From assembly GCA_017397305.1 (NCBI GenBank), contig JAFQJB010000011.1:1-64000 (forward strand): DNA of 64,000 bases, given 5' to 3'. Below are positions 10,705 to 19,246 of this stretch, piece after piece (position 1 is the stretch's first letter; the number at the start of each line of letters is the position of its first letter). This DNA is from Clostridia bacterium (lineage in GTDB: Bacteria; Bacillota; Clostridia; Christensenellales; Borkfalkiaceae). The position numbers and the translations under genes were made by a program. The notes under the pieces are model-generated. The model searched no databases. It was not told the DNA's origin and worked only from the letters and a program-made list of their open reading frames with translations.

Positions 10705-10725
10705 TTCTTTTTCTTGTTCTTTTGA

Positions 10726-11085
10726 TTATTTTTCCAAAGATTCTGCTTCTTCAGCAAGTTCGTCTTCTTCCAAAACTCTGCAGAATTCTTCAAACACTTC
10801 GTCAAGAAGTGCTTCGTCTTCTATCGGGAGAAGGTCTGCGGTTTCTTCGTCGTCGCCAGCAAGTTCAAAGATAACAAGGTCGTCGTCTTCAATGCCGTCG
10901 ATTTCTTCGGCAGGCTCGAATGCAGAATAGTTTTTGCCCTTATACTCAATAGTTCCTACAAAATAGAATTTAAGTTTCTTTCCGTCATCGGTGATAAGTT
11001 CGATGGGCTCGTCAAATGATTGGTCACAGCAGTCGCATTCGTGTTCGTCGCAACCGCAAGTGCATTTCTTTTCTTTTTCGCTCAT
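10726..11085 (-). CDS. DUF1292 (YrzB-like) protein
   Basis: 119 residues, very acidic. The N-terminus is rich in Cys (CTCGCDEHECDCCD), an uncommon extension that could hold a metal. The DUF1292 body has ELITDDGKKLKFYFVGTIEY, then YSAFEPAEE and DLVIFEL. The function of the family is not known. In many Firmicutes it is encoded beside yrrK/ruvX, as here, with an 11-bp gap. Confidence 0.85.
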   Translation of the reverse strand: MSEKEKKCTCGCDEHECDCCDQSFDEPIELITDDGKKLKFYFVGTIEYKGKNYSAFEPAEEIDGIEDDDLVIFELAGDDEETADLLPIEDEALLDEVFEEFCRVLEEDELAEEAESLEK

Positions 11086-11096
11086 AATATTCTCCT

Positions 11097-11522
11097 TTAT
11101 TTTTGGTTTTTATTTTTCTCGTTCAAAAAGCTTTGTAAAATAGTGGCGGCGGCAAGGCTATCAACAAAAAGCTTTCGCTCTTCCCTACTCTTACCTTGTT
11201 CTATAAGCACGGCTTCGGCTTCACACGTCGAACACCGCTCGTCAACCCTAAAAATTTCAACGCTCAAAATCTCGGTAAGTTTTTGAATAAAAAACTCTGC
11301 CTTTTGCGTTTGAATGGAAGGCGTTCCGTCAAAGTTTACGGGAAGCCCGCACACTAGAGCAGTCGCCCCCTTGTCTTCAACGTAACTTTTTATCTTTGCA
11401 AGGTCGGTTTTCAAGTTTTTTCTTGAATACGTTTCAACCGGCAAAGAATAAGAGTTGAATGGGTCGGAAACGGCAATGCCTATTCTTTTGTCGCCAATGT
11501 CTAAGCACAAATATCTTTCCAC
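11097..11522 (-). CDS. ruvX: YqgF/RuvX-type putative Holliday junction resolvase
   Basis: 141 residues, RNase-H-like fold. Motifs are YLCLDIGDKRIGIAVSDPF with the first acidic catalytic residue, LVCGLPVNFDGT, and RVDERCSTCEAEAVL. The C-terminal DSLAAATILQSFL contains the last acidic residue. Family members process pre-16S rRNA or resolve junctions; which applies here cannot be told. Homologue of yrrK of Bacillus. Confidence 0.9.
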   Translation of the reverse strand: MERYLCLDIGDKRIGIAVSDPFNSYSLPVETYSRKNLKTDLAKIKSYVEDKGATALVCGLPVNFDGTPSIQTQKAEFFIQKLTEILSVEIFRVDERCSTCEAEAVLIEQGKSREERKLFVDSLAAATILQSFLNEKNKNQK

Positions 11523-11589
11523 GATTATAGTTTACCACAAAAAAAGTTTTTTTACAAGGTTTTATTGAACAAAGTAACCTTTTAACTTA

Positions 11590-11623
11590 AAAAACACAAA
11601 AAGGCGGATAATTCCGCCTTTTT
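11590..11623 (-). terminator. Terminator after the 122-residue membrane protein gene
   Basis: Perfect 11-bp stem AAAAAGGCGGA with TCCGCCTTTTT (11598-11623), 4-nt loop, followed on the minus strand by TGTGTTTTTT. Confidence 0.85.
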
Positions 11624-11639
11624 AATCTTCACGTTTATT

Positions 11640-12008
11640 TTAATTACAGCTACTTGCGAGGTTGATAATTAAAAGAGTAAGCGCAAGTGCTATGCAAACG
11701 ACTGCCACAATACCTAAAATGTAGGCAAGCTTGGGTCTTTCTCTGCCTTCTTTTGCTTCGTGATTAGCAGCCTTTATCATCTTAAATGCAGGCGCTAGGC
11801 TAAGCAATGAAAAAGGCCATGCCACAAACAAGTCCAATATAATTCCAACCGCGGAACCAGCAAGCGTCGCTCCTTTATCATCAATTTCATAATCTACACC
11901 AATAGCAAATGCAACGATGCTACAAACCAATGCAATAAAACTCAACGAAGCAACGATGATTGCTTTTTTATTACTTGCGTCCTTATTTAAATTTATCTTA
12001 GAAGCCAT
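11640..12008 (-). CDS. Small membrane protein of unknown function
   Basis: 122 residues with three to four hydrophobic segments (about residues 15-37, 47-75 and 94-118) and a short charged loop EAKEGRERPK before the last. The start follows AAGGAGAAAAATA. No family was recognised. It has its own terminator and lies downstream of the SipW-type operon in the same direction, with a 136-bp gap. A broadly similar small membrane protein is at 52798-53199. Confidence 0.7.
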   Translation of the reverse strand: MASKINLNKDASNKKAIIVASLSFIALVCSIVAFAIGVDYEIDDKGATLAGSAVGIILDLFVAWPFSLLSLAPAFKMIKAANHEAKEGRERPKLAYILGIVAVVCIALALTLLIINLASSCN

Positions 12009-12144
12009 TATTTTTCTCCTTAATCTTTAATATCATCATTAATTTTATAACAATTTTTTCGGTATGTCAAGTGTTATGCCGATAAAGTTATGAAAATAAT
12101 TGATAAGATTTACAAAATTGCGGGGGTTTAATACCTTTAGACTG

Positions 12145-13221
12145 CTATTTTGCACTTGCTATTTTTTGTTCGATTGTCTTTCCGTCGGTAGATTCCCAAA
12201 GGTCAGTGTCGAACGAACCGCTTCCTATCCAACCGCTATACGTCTTTATGGGTGCCGTTCCCTCGTACATTTCGCCAAAAATCGACCAGGTTTTTCCGTC
12301 GTCGGTAGAAGTATATACCGCCGCGTAAACCACCGCTTCTCTATGCGACCAACTCCATTGCAAGCCGTCGGTGGTCATATAGATTGTCATTTCGTTGCCG
12401 TTCTCGTCGCCCGTGTTAACGTTTCCGTCCAAATTTTCACGTTTGATAAGAATGGTCACTGATTGGTCTTTTCCGTCAATGTTTAATATCAACTGACCTT
12501 GGAACAAGTCGTTCAAAAGTGCAGAGTCGTCAGGACTTGCGCCAGAAACGTTGCCTATGTAACTTGAATTGTGCCTATCGTTCTCCGCTGCTTTATCCAT
12601 TTGTGCAATCAAGTCGTCGTAAGAGCCGTCGAACACAAGGTCGTTTATAATCTTCCTAAACTGCTCTAACGCGCCACTAACCGCTATTTCCTCTTCTTCT
12701 GGAAGTTCGTCTAAGGGCAAGAATTCGTAGTTTATGGTAGACGACAATGCAGTGTTAGAAATGGAGTTTTTGTTGTCGTATGAAAAGGTCACGTCAAAGG
12801 TGAGCGAACTACCCGCAGCAATCTCCGTGCCGTGCTTAAACGTCGTACCATCTTGATTGGTCAGCGAGAAAATTACGTTTGAATTGCTATATGCGTCTTG
12901 AATATATTTTGCCGCGTTATACGCATAAGTTTCGCCCGCATTGTTGTAGACCGTAATGGTAAACGTAACGGTGGAGTTTTTATTAGTGCCTAGGTTAATA
13001 TTTGAAGTGTGCGCGGTCATTAGGTGTGTGCCCGAATCTACCGAGGCAGTGCCCGAAGTAGACTTGACCGTGACCGACGTTATATATACCGCACTTGGCG
13101 GAATAAGGTTTGCACTGCCCATAACCTTTGTGTCGATTGAAGCGTTAGCAAACCCTATGCCACAAAAAACCGCGGAGAGCGAAATAACGATAGCAATCAA
13201 TACTTTATGAAATGCTTTCAT
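12145..13221 (-). CDS. SipW-class secreted protein, TasA/camelysin-like (larger substrate)
   Basis: 358 residues. The N-terminus is a SipW-type signal peptide: MKAFHKVL, a hydrophobic core, then GIGFANASIDTKVMGSANL, the same layout as the 179-residue protein at the operon start. The mature part begins with a beta-rich region with TVTFTITVYNNAGETYAYNA and ends (residues 175-358) in an acidic region predicted to be mixed alpha/beta with GDENGNEMTIYMTTDG. It is probably exported and processed by the signal peptidase encoded two genes upstream. A fibre, surface or matrix role is inference from TasA-type systems. RBS: AAGGAGGAAGA. Confidence 0.7.
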   Translation of the reverse strand: MKAFHKVLIAIVISLSAVFCGIGFANASIDTKVMGSANLIPPSAVYITSVTVKSTSGTASVDSGTHLMTAHTSNINLGTNKNSTVTFTITVYNNAGETYAYNAAKYIQDAYSNSNVIFSLTNQDGTTFKHGTEIAAGSSLTFDVTFSYDNKNSISNTALSSTINYEFLPLDELPEEEEIAVSGALEQFRKIINDLVFDGSYDDLIAQMDKAAENDRHNSSYIGNVSGASPDDSALLNDLFQGQLILNIDGKDQSVTILIKRENLDGNVNTGDENGNEMTIYMTTDGLQWSWSHREAVVYAAVYTSTDDGKTWSIFGEMYEGTAPIKTYSGWIGSGSFDTDLWESTDGKTIEQKIASAK

Positions 13222-13254
13222 TCTTCCTCCTTAACCGCGGTTTTGATATTTTTA

Positions 13255-14973
13255 TTATTTAGATTTCTTTTCTTTAATTCTAATCAAGTTTTCCTTGACA
13301 AGTGCATTTCTCGACTTGGTGGGGATGTTCTTAACCTTTACCGTTAAGTTCTTATTAACAAGCCCCTCTTTCTCAAACACGATTTGCAACAATTCGATAG
13401 CCCATCTGGTCTTTCTATCCGAAGTAACCTTCATAAACGCAGGCGTCTTTTCGAATCTCTTGATAGTCGACATATCAACTAGTTTATACTTGCTATTTTC
13501 GTATTCTTTGGGGTCGAGTTTGAACGCTGTCGAGAGTTTCATACCCTTAAAGGATATAACTGCAAGCACGTTTCTACCAACACAAACCTTTTCCTTATCC
13601 CACGTTCTCGTAACGTTTACGCCGTATGATTGGATAAATGAGATTATGTCTTTATAGTATTCTTTGGTCTCCTTTGCGGACATATGAAGTTTAGCCACAA
13701 AACTGTAATCGTAACTGATATTAGACCTATATCCGTGCTCGTTTTCAACTTCCGCTTGTTCGGTTTGTTCGTTTTCTTGCTCGATAACCGCTTCTTTTAC
13801 TTCTTCTACCGCCTTTTCTTCTTTGGGAAGTTCGGTTGCCGTAACCTCTTTATTTACCGCACCGCTAAACCCATAAATCTCATCATAGTCCTCTACTTTT
13901 ATTTCAAAGAGGTAAAGGAGGCTATTTTGGGTGGGTATCATAAATTGGGTCATCGTTCTGTCTTGATTTTCGTGCATTAGGATAGGTGATTGGGTTGTAT
14001 CCCTAATATCCAGCATTTCCTTAAACGTGCCAACTTTAAGCACTTGATAACCATCTGCACAGAAGTTGTTCTTTATCTTTTGAACGTAAGACTTGTATTG
14101 AACTACCAGTCTTTTAACCTTAATATCGTATTCAATATCGTAATTTCTAGTAAGTACCGCATAAATGCCCATAACGAGTAGAACAATTATGCCAAGCCCT
14201 AAAGATATAAGCGAAAGGTATCCAAACGGCTGTCCGTCACCTTTGTCGCACACCAAAATTTTGTTGTTATTGGTTGGAACTGAGGAGGTGAAGTTAATAT
14301 CCACCGTCTCTTCGGTCAAAGGGATAGACAAAGTTTCAAAGTGGGAAACCGTCCCCTCGCATATACCGCCTACTTTTGCACTCATAAATAGTTTTAGGGT
14401 GCTTTCCACCCCTTGATTTTCAAGGTTATAGGTGTTTATAAAAGCATTTGCAAGGCTGTTATACTCCGCATAATCGATTGTTGCGGTATGGCTTATTTTG
14501 GTAGGTTGGTCAACGATTGTATGCACGGTGTATTCGTCAACGAGCGGATACTTCTTCGTAAACATTGCGTTGCCCGTTTGTTCCTTACTGATAATAAGTT
14601 CGCCGTAAAGTTGATAGGTTACCGAATACATTTTGTTAGATAAGTCAACCCTATCGTTATTTAGGCTGTCTTTATCTAGCGCAAACTTATAGTCAAAGTC
14701 TATAACGATATCGTCTATAAGTGAGGCAACGTATTCTTTATCTTTACCGAGGAATTCTTCCTCGTAAAAATCGTTTTGTTTAAGGTAAACCTTATAATCA
14801 ACCGTACCCGTTTCGGTATAGCCTATTTCAACGTCTTTAGCCTTTTCCCTGGAAATGAGCGCAAGCGGAATAAACGCAACGATAAACATAATGGCAACAA
14901 CCACTTGTATCGCTATGCGTGTTTTTCTTCTCTTTCTATACTCTAATCGTTTTTTCTTTTCGCTTTCTGACAT
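13255..14973 (-). CDS. DUF5305-like two-pass membrane protein
   Basis: 572 residues. A basic N-terminus (KKKRLEYRKRRKTR) precedes TM1 (about residues 18-40). An external domain of roughly 210 residues follows, with beta-rich segments, then TM2 (about 252-275). The C-terminal 300 residues are cytoplasmic, Lys-rich, with a Glu-rich linker near residue 390. The layout matches DUF5305 proteins, which are often coded beside SipW-type signal peptidases. It lies 17 bp after the signal peptidase gene and 33 bp before a secreted substrate, so a role in export or assembly is likely but unproven. Confidence 0.6.
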   Translation of the reverse strand: MSESEKKKRLEYRKRRKTRIAIQVVVAIMFIVAFIPLALISREKAKDVEIGYTETGTVDYKVYLKQNDFYEEEFLGKDKEYVASLIDDIVIDFDYKFALDKDSLNNDRVDLSNKMYSVTYQLYGELIISKEQTGNAMFTKKYPLVDEYTVHTIVDQPTKISHTATIDYAEYNSLANAFINTYNLENQGVESTLKLFMSAKVGGICEGTVSHFETLSIPLTEETVDINFTSSVPTNNNKILVCDKGDGQPFGYLSLISLGLGIIVLLVMGIYAVLTRNYDIEYDIKVKRLVVQYKSYVQKIKNNFCADGYQVLKVGTFKEMLDIRDTTQSPILMHENQDRTMTQFMIPTQNSLLYLFEIKVEDYDEIYGFSGAVNKEVTATELPKEEKAVEEVKEAVIEQENEQTEQAEVENEHGYRSNISYDYSFVAKLHMSAKETKEYYKDIISFIQSYGVNVTRTWDKEKVCVGRNVLAVISFKGMKLSTAFKLDPKEYENSKYKLVDMSTIKRFEKTPAFMKVTSDRKTRWAIELLQIVFEKEGLVNKNLTVKVKNIPTKSRNALVKENLIRIKEKKSK

Positions 14974-14990
14974 AGAGCACTCCTACGTTA

Positions 14991-16109
14991 CTAACTGAAA
15001 ATACTGTTTAGCCACACTGTCGGGTATCCTATAAACGGCACTCTTGCCTTTGTTAAACCTACAATTTGGCTTTTTGTGACAAACCCGTCGTCCCTATCCT
15101 CGTTTGCATCACCTTTTGTAAAATACATAACGATGCCGTTTTCGTTTTTAATTTCAACGACCCTGTGAACAACGTTGCCACCATTTTTGTCGAAGATTAT
15201 AACTTGCCCTTCGACAATATCTTGACCTTCGTATCTTTCATAAAGCACTAGGTCACCTTTATTGATTTCGCCAGTCATTGATTCGGTTGCAATAACGATT
15301 ACACCATACTTAAACTGACCAGAAACCAACATTATGCTTGCCGACATAATGGCAACAAGCACTATTGCGGAAATTGATTTCCACTTTTTCTTTTTGTGTT
15401 TTTGAAACCTTCTTTTGTTATCAAAAAGGAGGTGAAGAAGGTACATACAAACAAGCGGAGCAATGATTTTCAAAAATGCGTTCAATGCGTTCTGCACGTT
15501 TGGGATAACGGGGATAGCGTATATGTAGAGCGACATAACAAGTTTATACACTATCGCGGGCAACACCCCGTACCTTTTTGTAACGTAGTTTAAAAACACG
15601 TTTGTTGTTACTGCGGGAAGAACAATCATACCCACAACGTAAATAACGTTTTCGGTTATAGCCGAAAATGATGCGGTTTGCATTATCAAGTCCGTAACTA
15701 TGCCAACCGCAAGCATGGTCACGTATGCAATTTTGCTGTTTTGAGAAAGGAAGACGTTTCTTATAATTTCGGTCGCAATAATTATCGCAATAAAAGGGAT
15801 AATGCCTGTGAAAAAATAATATTTTGCCATTTTGGGCCTTGCGTTAAAACCAAACGCCAAACCGAGCAAATAGTAAATTGTCAAAAGCAATACGCTGGTT
15901 ACCGCAACAAGCAATAACACCTGCCTTTTGTTAACGGCTAAAGCCTCTCTCTTCCTAAAAAGAAAGGCAACAAAAAGCGCGAAAACGCCCAAGAATATTG
16001 CGCTTAAAAAACGACCATATGGTAAAAACAATGCGGTCGGGAGACAGCATACAAGGATAAAACATGCAAGATATAATCTTTTTTTATCGCTGTTAATGCT
16101 CTTTGGCAT
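14991..16109 (-). CDS. ER/archaeal-type signal peptidase I (SipW class) with polytopic N-terminus
   Basis: 372 residues. The first 230 residues hold about seven hydrophobic segments, which ordinary SipW (about 190 residues) lacks. The last third is the peptidase: ATESMTGEINKGDLV with the nucleophile Ser, GNVVHRVVEIK with the general-base His in place of the bacterial Lys, and FTKGDANEDRDDGFV with the Asp. This Ser-His-Asp set defines the ER/SipW type, whose Bacillus member processes TasA. Its substrates are probably the products of the genes at 16168 and 12145. RBS: GGAAGGGAG. Confidence 0.85.
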   Translation of the reverse strand: MPKSINSDKKRLYLACFILVCCLPTALFLPYGRFLSAIFLGVFALFVAFLFRKREALAVNKRQVLLLVAVTSVLLLTIYYLLGLAFGFNARPKMAKYYFFTGIIPFIAIIIATEIIRNVFLSQNSKIAYVTMLAVGIVTDLIMQTASFSAITENVIYVVGMIVLPAVTTNVFLNYVTKRYGVLPAIVYKLVMSLYIYAIPVIPNVQNALNAFLKIIAPLVCMYLLHLLFDNKRRFQKHKKKKWKSISAIVLVAIMSASIMLVSGQFKYGVIVIATESMTGEINKGDLVLYERYEGQDIVEGQVIIFDKNGGNVVHRVVEIKNENGIVMYFTKGDANEDRDDGFVTKSQIVGLTKARVPFIGYPTVWLNSIFS

Positions 16110-16167
16110 ACCCTGTCTCCCTTCCTAATGTTTTAATTAATTTCTGCTAAACTATTTCGTTTGAAAA

Positions 16168-16707
16168 TTAGTCAACTGCAGAGGTTGCACTCATAAGCAC
16201 CATGAATGATACTTGTGCAGAGTTGTCGTTGATAACACTGGTAAGTTCAACTGTTACGGTGAAAGTGGTTGATTCACCTTGAGCCAAAGTGGTCTCTTGG
16301 GGACCAGTGGTGGTTACGCTGATGTGTGCAACGTAATGGTTTTCAGTTTCGCTACCCATTTGAATGCGGGGAGCAGCCAACACTGCGTCATAAGCTTGAG
16401 TAGAGGCGTTTTTAACGGTGAAGGTGCCGGTAACTTTGTCACCTGCATTCTTAAGACCACTTACAACAAAGGTTGCTTGTGAAGCGTCAGCAGTAGAAAC
16501 GGTGATAACACCAGTTGCTTCAGTACCAACTTTGTCGTTGGCAGAACACCCATCTTGAACAAGTTCAACTTTGAAGTTTGATGCGTCTAAACCAAGGTTT
16601 GCAGTACCGGTAATTTCAACGTTTTTGCTGATTGCTGCAAAACCGATACCAATTGCCATGATGGCACAAATTAAAAATGATACGATTGCTGTTCTTTTAA
16701 TTCTCAT
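16168..16707 (-). CDS. SipW-class secreted protein, TasA/camelysin-like (first gene of operon)
   Basis: 179 residues. The signal peptide has MRIKRTAIVSF, a hydrophobic core, and GIGFAAISKNVEITGTANLG after the cleavage region, as in SipW-cognate proteins. The mature protein is Thr/Ser/Val-rich and beta-predicted, with GTFTVKNASTQAYDAVLAAP and QGESTTFTVTVELTSV. It is the first gene after a perfect consensus promoter and a leader of about 200 nt, so it may be made in large amounts. It could form a fibre subunit or surface layer; sequence alone does not decide. Confidence 0.75.
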   Translation of the reverse strand: MRIKRTAIVSFLICAIMAIGIGFAAISKNVEITGTANLGLDASNFKVELVQDGCSANDKVGTEATGVITVSTADASQATFVVSGLKNAGDKVTGTFTVKNASTQAYDAVLAAPRIQMGSETENHYVAHISVTTTGPQETTLAQGESTTFTVTVELTSVINDNSAQVSFMVLMSATSAVD

Positions 16708-16910
16708 AAAAAAATCTCCTTAAAAAAATTTTTATTTCTTCCTTGCATATCTACAGCAAAGATAATGCCTCTTTCTTTCGGGATAAAAAATCACCCCTAA
16801 GTTTCGGGGTAATAATCCAACGTGCAAATTGTTCTTTTTTGCTAATTAAGCACAACGTTTGCGTATGCAAATACGCAAACGGGGTGCACCCCGTAAATTA
16901 TGTAATAATT
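16708..16910 (-). promoter_or_regulatory. Hairpin-rich 5' leader of the SipW-class operon
   Basis: Read on the minus strand, the leader holds a 12-bp perfect palindrome GGGGTGCACCCC (16881-16892), then an 11-bp stem CGTTTGCGTAT/ATACGCAAACG with a 4-nt loop (16856-16881), then a nested hairpin GGAT...ACCCC...GGGGT...ATCC (16781-16818) enclosed by TTGCA/TGCAA. No terminator-type T-run follows. I do not recognise a known riboswitch class. The gap between genes here exceeds 300 bp and is otherwise explained by the promoter and the terminator at 16995. Confidence 0.5.
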
Positions 16911-16916
16911 TCTTAG

Positions 16917-16945
16917 ATTATACCTCTATCGCCACACGATGTCAA
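16917..16945 (-). promoter_or_regulatory. Consensus promoter of the SipW-class operon
   Basis: Minus-strand TTGACA (16945-16940), exactly 17 bp, TATAAT (16922-16917): a perfect sigma-A consensus match, among the strongest in the window. Confidence 0.85.
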
Positions 16946-16994
16946 TGCTTTTTTTGAGAAAATATTTTTTTCTTGTGTAAAGCATTTAAAATAC

Positions 16995-17026
16995 AAAAAA
17001 ATCGGCGCTTTTAACACCGATTTTTT
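16995..17026 (-). terminator. Terminator after the 50-residue gene
   Basis: Stem AAAAAATCGG with CCGATTTTTT around a 10-nt loop, with further A/T runs on both sides. It separates the small gene at 17030 from the promoter of the SipW-class operon. Confidence 0.75.
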
Positions 17027-17029
17027 CTT

Positions 17030-17182
17030 TTAGTCGCATAAGCAACACTTTTTTTGTTTTAGCATTTCTTTTGCCTTGTCTTGCCCTTTAATTATTGCTT
17101 GGCGAAGCTTTTTTGAGTTTGCAACAATAATTGCACCACCAACCATGCCTAGTGCAAGGGCACATACTAATTTACCTTTCAT
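17030..17182 (-). CDS. 50-residue single-pass protein with C-terminal CCxxC
   Basis: A short gene with ATG at 17182 after an excellent ribosome-binding site (AAAGGGGGG, 5 nt spacing) and TAA at 17030-17032, directly before a terminator. The product has a hydrophobic N-terminal segment (residues 5-21, LVCALALGMVGGAIIVA), a basic amphipathic middle, and ends KKCCLCD. It lies 66 bp after iscU, so it may belong to the iscRSU transcript. The Cys cluster could bind a metal; that is inference. Confidence 0.65.
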   Translation of the reverse strand: MKGKLVCALALGMVGGAIIVANSKKLRQAIIKGQDKAKEMLKQKKCCLCD

Positions 17183-17248
17183 ATTATCCCCCCTTTAAGT
17201 TTCCCTATTAGGTTGTGCGAAAAATGGGGAATTATGCGTTTGAAAGTT

Positions 17249-17620
17249 TTACGCGTTTTTCTTTGCTAGGTAATCGTCGATGGCCTTCTTTATTGCTTCT
17301 TCAGCGAGCACTGAGCAGTGAATTTTTTGTGCGGGAAGTCCGCCCAAGCACTCTACAACCTTTTTGTTGGTAACCTCTAGCGCCTCTTTTATGGTCATTC
17401 CCTTTATCATTTCGGTTGCGGTTGAACTTGTTGCAATGGCTGCCGCACAGCCGAAAGTTTTGAATTTTGCGTCCACAATAACGTCGTTTTCAATCTTTAG
17501 TGAAATTTGCATTATGTCACCGCAAGATGCGTTACCAACCGTTCCAACGCCGTCCGCATTTTCTATTTCGCCCACGTTCTTGGGATTTTTGAATACGTCC
17601 ATTACCTTTTCGTTATACAT
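17249..17620 (-). CDS. iscU: Iron-sulfur cluster scaffold IscU/NifU-like
   Basis: 123 residues. The three cluster-binding Cys are visible in GNASCGD, KTFGCAAAIA and KIHCSVLAE, and an Asp follows the first Cys as in IscU. It receives sulfur from the cysteine desulfurase and assembles [2Fe-2S]/[4Fe-4S] clusters. Its start overlaps the iscS stop by 8 bp, showing coupling. Confidence 0.95.
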   Translation of the reverse strand: MYNEKVMDVFKNPKNVGEIENADGVGTVGNASCGDIMQISLKIENDVIVDAKFKTFGCAAAIATSSTATEMIKGMTIKEALEVTNKKVVECLGGLPAQKIHCSVLAEEAIKKAIDDYLAKKNA

Positions 17621-18797
17621 ACTTAATCTCTCCTTCTGCCTTAAATAGCGGGGACATTTCCCTTAACTTTTGTACCGCTTCTTTTATCTTCTCCACTGCG
17701 TAATCAACTTCTTCTATCGTGTTATGCTTGCCGAACGAAAACCTTATAGAGCCGTGTGCAAGCGCCTCGGGAAGCCCCAATGCTAATAGCACGTGTGAAG
17801 GCTCTAACGAGCCAGACGAACAAGCCGAACCCGAAGATACGGCAATGCCCGCTAAATCTAGACTGAATAGTATTGATTCGCCCTCGATAAACTCAAACGA
17901 GAAGTCTGCGTTTGCGGGAAGCCTATTCTCCCTCGGTCCGTTAAGTTTAACGAACGGAACTTCGGCTAGCACCCTATCGATAAATCTATCTCTTAAACCG
18001 CTTACGTAGTTAAAGTTCTTTTCTAAATCTCTGTCGGCAATCTTGAATGCCTCTGCAAAACCTACGATTCCCGCAACGTTGGTGGTGCCACCGCGTTTCA
18101 TTCTCTCTTGGTGACCGCCCGTCAATATGCTTTGCACCTTAACGCCGTTTCTTATATAGAGCGCGCCCACGCCTTTAGGTCCGTAAATCTTGTGCGCGCT
18201 CATGCTCATAAGGTCAACGCCCAATTCCTTAACGTCTATTTTAAGCACGCCAGCCGCTTGTACTGCGTCGGTAAAGGACACCGCCCCGCAATCTTTTGCG
18301 ATTTTTGCTATCTCTTTAATCGGCTCGATAGTTCCCACTTCGTTGTTCGCCATCATACAGCCGATAAAGATTGTGCCCTCTTTTGCTATACTCCTTAAAT
18401 GGTCAAGGTCAACAACGCCTTCGTTATCCACTTTCATATAGGATATTTTGAAGCCCTCTTTAGCGAGTGCCTTTGCGGTAGAAAGCATTGCCGCGTGTTC
18501 TATCGGGCTTATGATAATGTGGTTGCCCTTGTCCTTATACGCGTGCGCTACACCGCGGAGTGCCCAGTTGTCGCCTTCCGTCCCACCCGAAGTAAAATAC
18601 ACTTCGTTGGGTTTTGCGTTTATTATCTTTGCTATAATATCTCTCGCCTCGTCAACCGCTTTAACCGATTCTCTACCAAAAGCGTGTTGACTGTTTGGGT
18701 TACCGAACACGTCGGTAAAATAGGGAAGCATTTTATCCAGCGCCTCTTTGCACAAGGGCGTTGTTGCCGCATGGTCAAAATATATTTGTCTTTCCAT
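17613..18797 (-). CDS. iscS: Cysteine desulfurase IscS/NifS
   Basis: 394 residues from the ATG at 18797 after AAAGGAGGAAGTT; the longer open frame runs into iscR and is not used. PLP enzyme of class-V aminotransferase fold that moves sulfur from cysteine to IscU. Motifs: YFDHAATTPL, TSGGTEGDNWAL, the PLP lysine in MSAHKIYGPKGVG, and the sulfur-carrying Cys loop SSGSACSSGSLEPSHVL. Adjacent to iscR and overlapping iscU. Confidence 0.97.
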   Translation of the reverse strand: MERQIYFDHAATTPLCKEALDKMLPYFTDVFGNPNSQHAFGRESVKAVDEARDIIAKIINAKPNEVYFTSGGTEGDNWALRGVAHAYKDKGNHIIISPIEHAAMLSTAKALAKEGFKISYMKVDNEGVVDLDHLRSIAKEGTIFIGCMMANNEVGTIEPIKEIAKIAKDCGAVSFTDAVQAAGVLKIDVKELGVDLMSMSAHKIYGPKGVGALYIRNGVKVQSILTGGHQERMKRGGTTNVAGIVGFAEAFKIADRDLEKNFNYVSGLRDRFIDRVLAEVPFVKLNGPRENRLPANADFSFEFIEGESILFSLDLAGIAVSSGSACSSGSLEPSHVLLALGLPEALAHGSIRFSFGKHNTIEEVDYAVEKIKEAVQKLREMSPLFKAEGEIKYV

Positions 18798-18808
18798 AAC
18801 TTCCTCCT

Positions 18809-19216
18809 TTATTGTAGTTCGCCTTTTAACATTTGCTCTATCGTCATCGAGTCTAATATTTCGTTTATGCCCTTGTGCAGTCTTTTCCACACACCACTAG
18901 ACGGACAGCACTTACACTTGCCATCGGCTTTTACGCATTCTACAAGTTCCATATCGTCCTCTAAGGCACGCACAATTTCCCCAATGGTTATTTCTTTGGG
19001 GGGGCGGGCTAGATAATATCCACCACTTGCACCGCGCGTTGCCGAAACGATTTGCCTTGCAGATAGCATACGCATTATCTTTTCTAGATACTTACCAGAC
19101 ACTGCAAGGTAACTTTCTAGCGTGCTTGCGGATACAAGGTTGTCGGGATAGTTTAGCCCCAAGATATGACAGGCCTTTAACCCGTATTTTGTTCTTGACG
19201 ATAACTTCATTTTCAC
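18809..19216 (-). CDS. iscR: Rrf2-family regulator, IscR-like
   Basis: 135 residues. An N-terminal winged helix with KYGLKACHILGL and a recognition region RGASGGYYLARP is followed by a Cys-rich loop, ECVKADGKCKCCPSSG, with four Cys in place of the usual three-Cys cluster motif. It likely senses Fe-S status and represses this operon. It is first in iscR-iscS-iscU, and a palindrome lies just before its start codon. A start two codons later is possible. Confidence 0.9.
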   Translation of the reverse strand: MKMKLSSRTKYGLKACHILGLNYPDNLVSASTLESYLAVSGKYLEKIMRMLSARQIVSATRGASGGYYLARPPKEITIGEIVRALEDDMELVECVKADGKCKCCPSSGVWKRLHKGINEILDSMTIEQMLKGELQ

Positions 19217-19219
19217 CTA

Positions 19220-19242
19220 ATTGCAACCAAATCGGTTGCAAT
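19220..19242 (-). promoter_or_regulatory. Candidate IscR/Rrf2 operator
   Basis: Perfect inverted repeat ATTGCAACC-5-GGTTGCAAT over the expected transcription start of iscR, 4 bp downstream of the -10 box. Position and symmetry fit autorepression. Confidence 0.7.
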
Positions 19243-19246
19243 TAAT

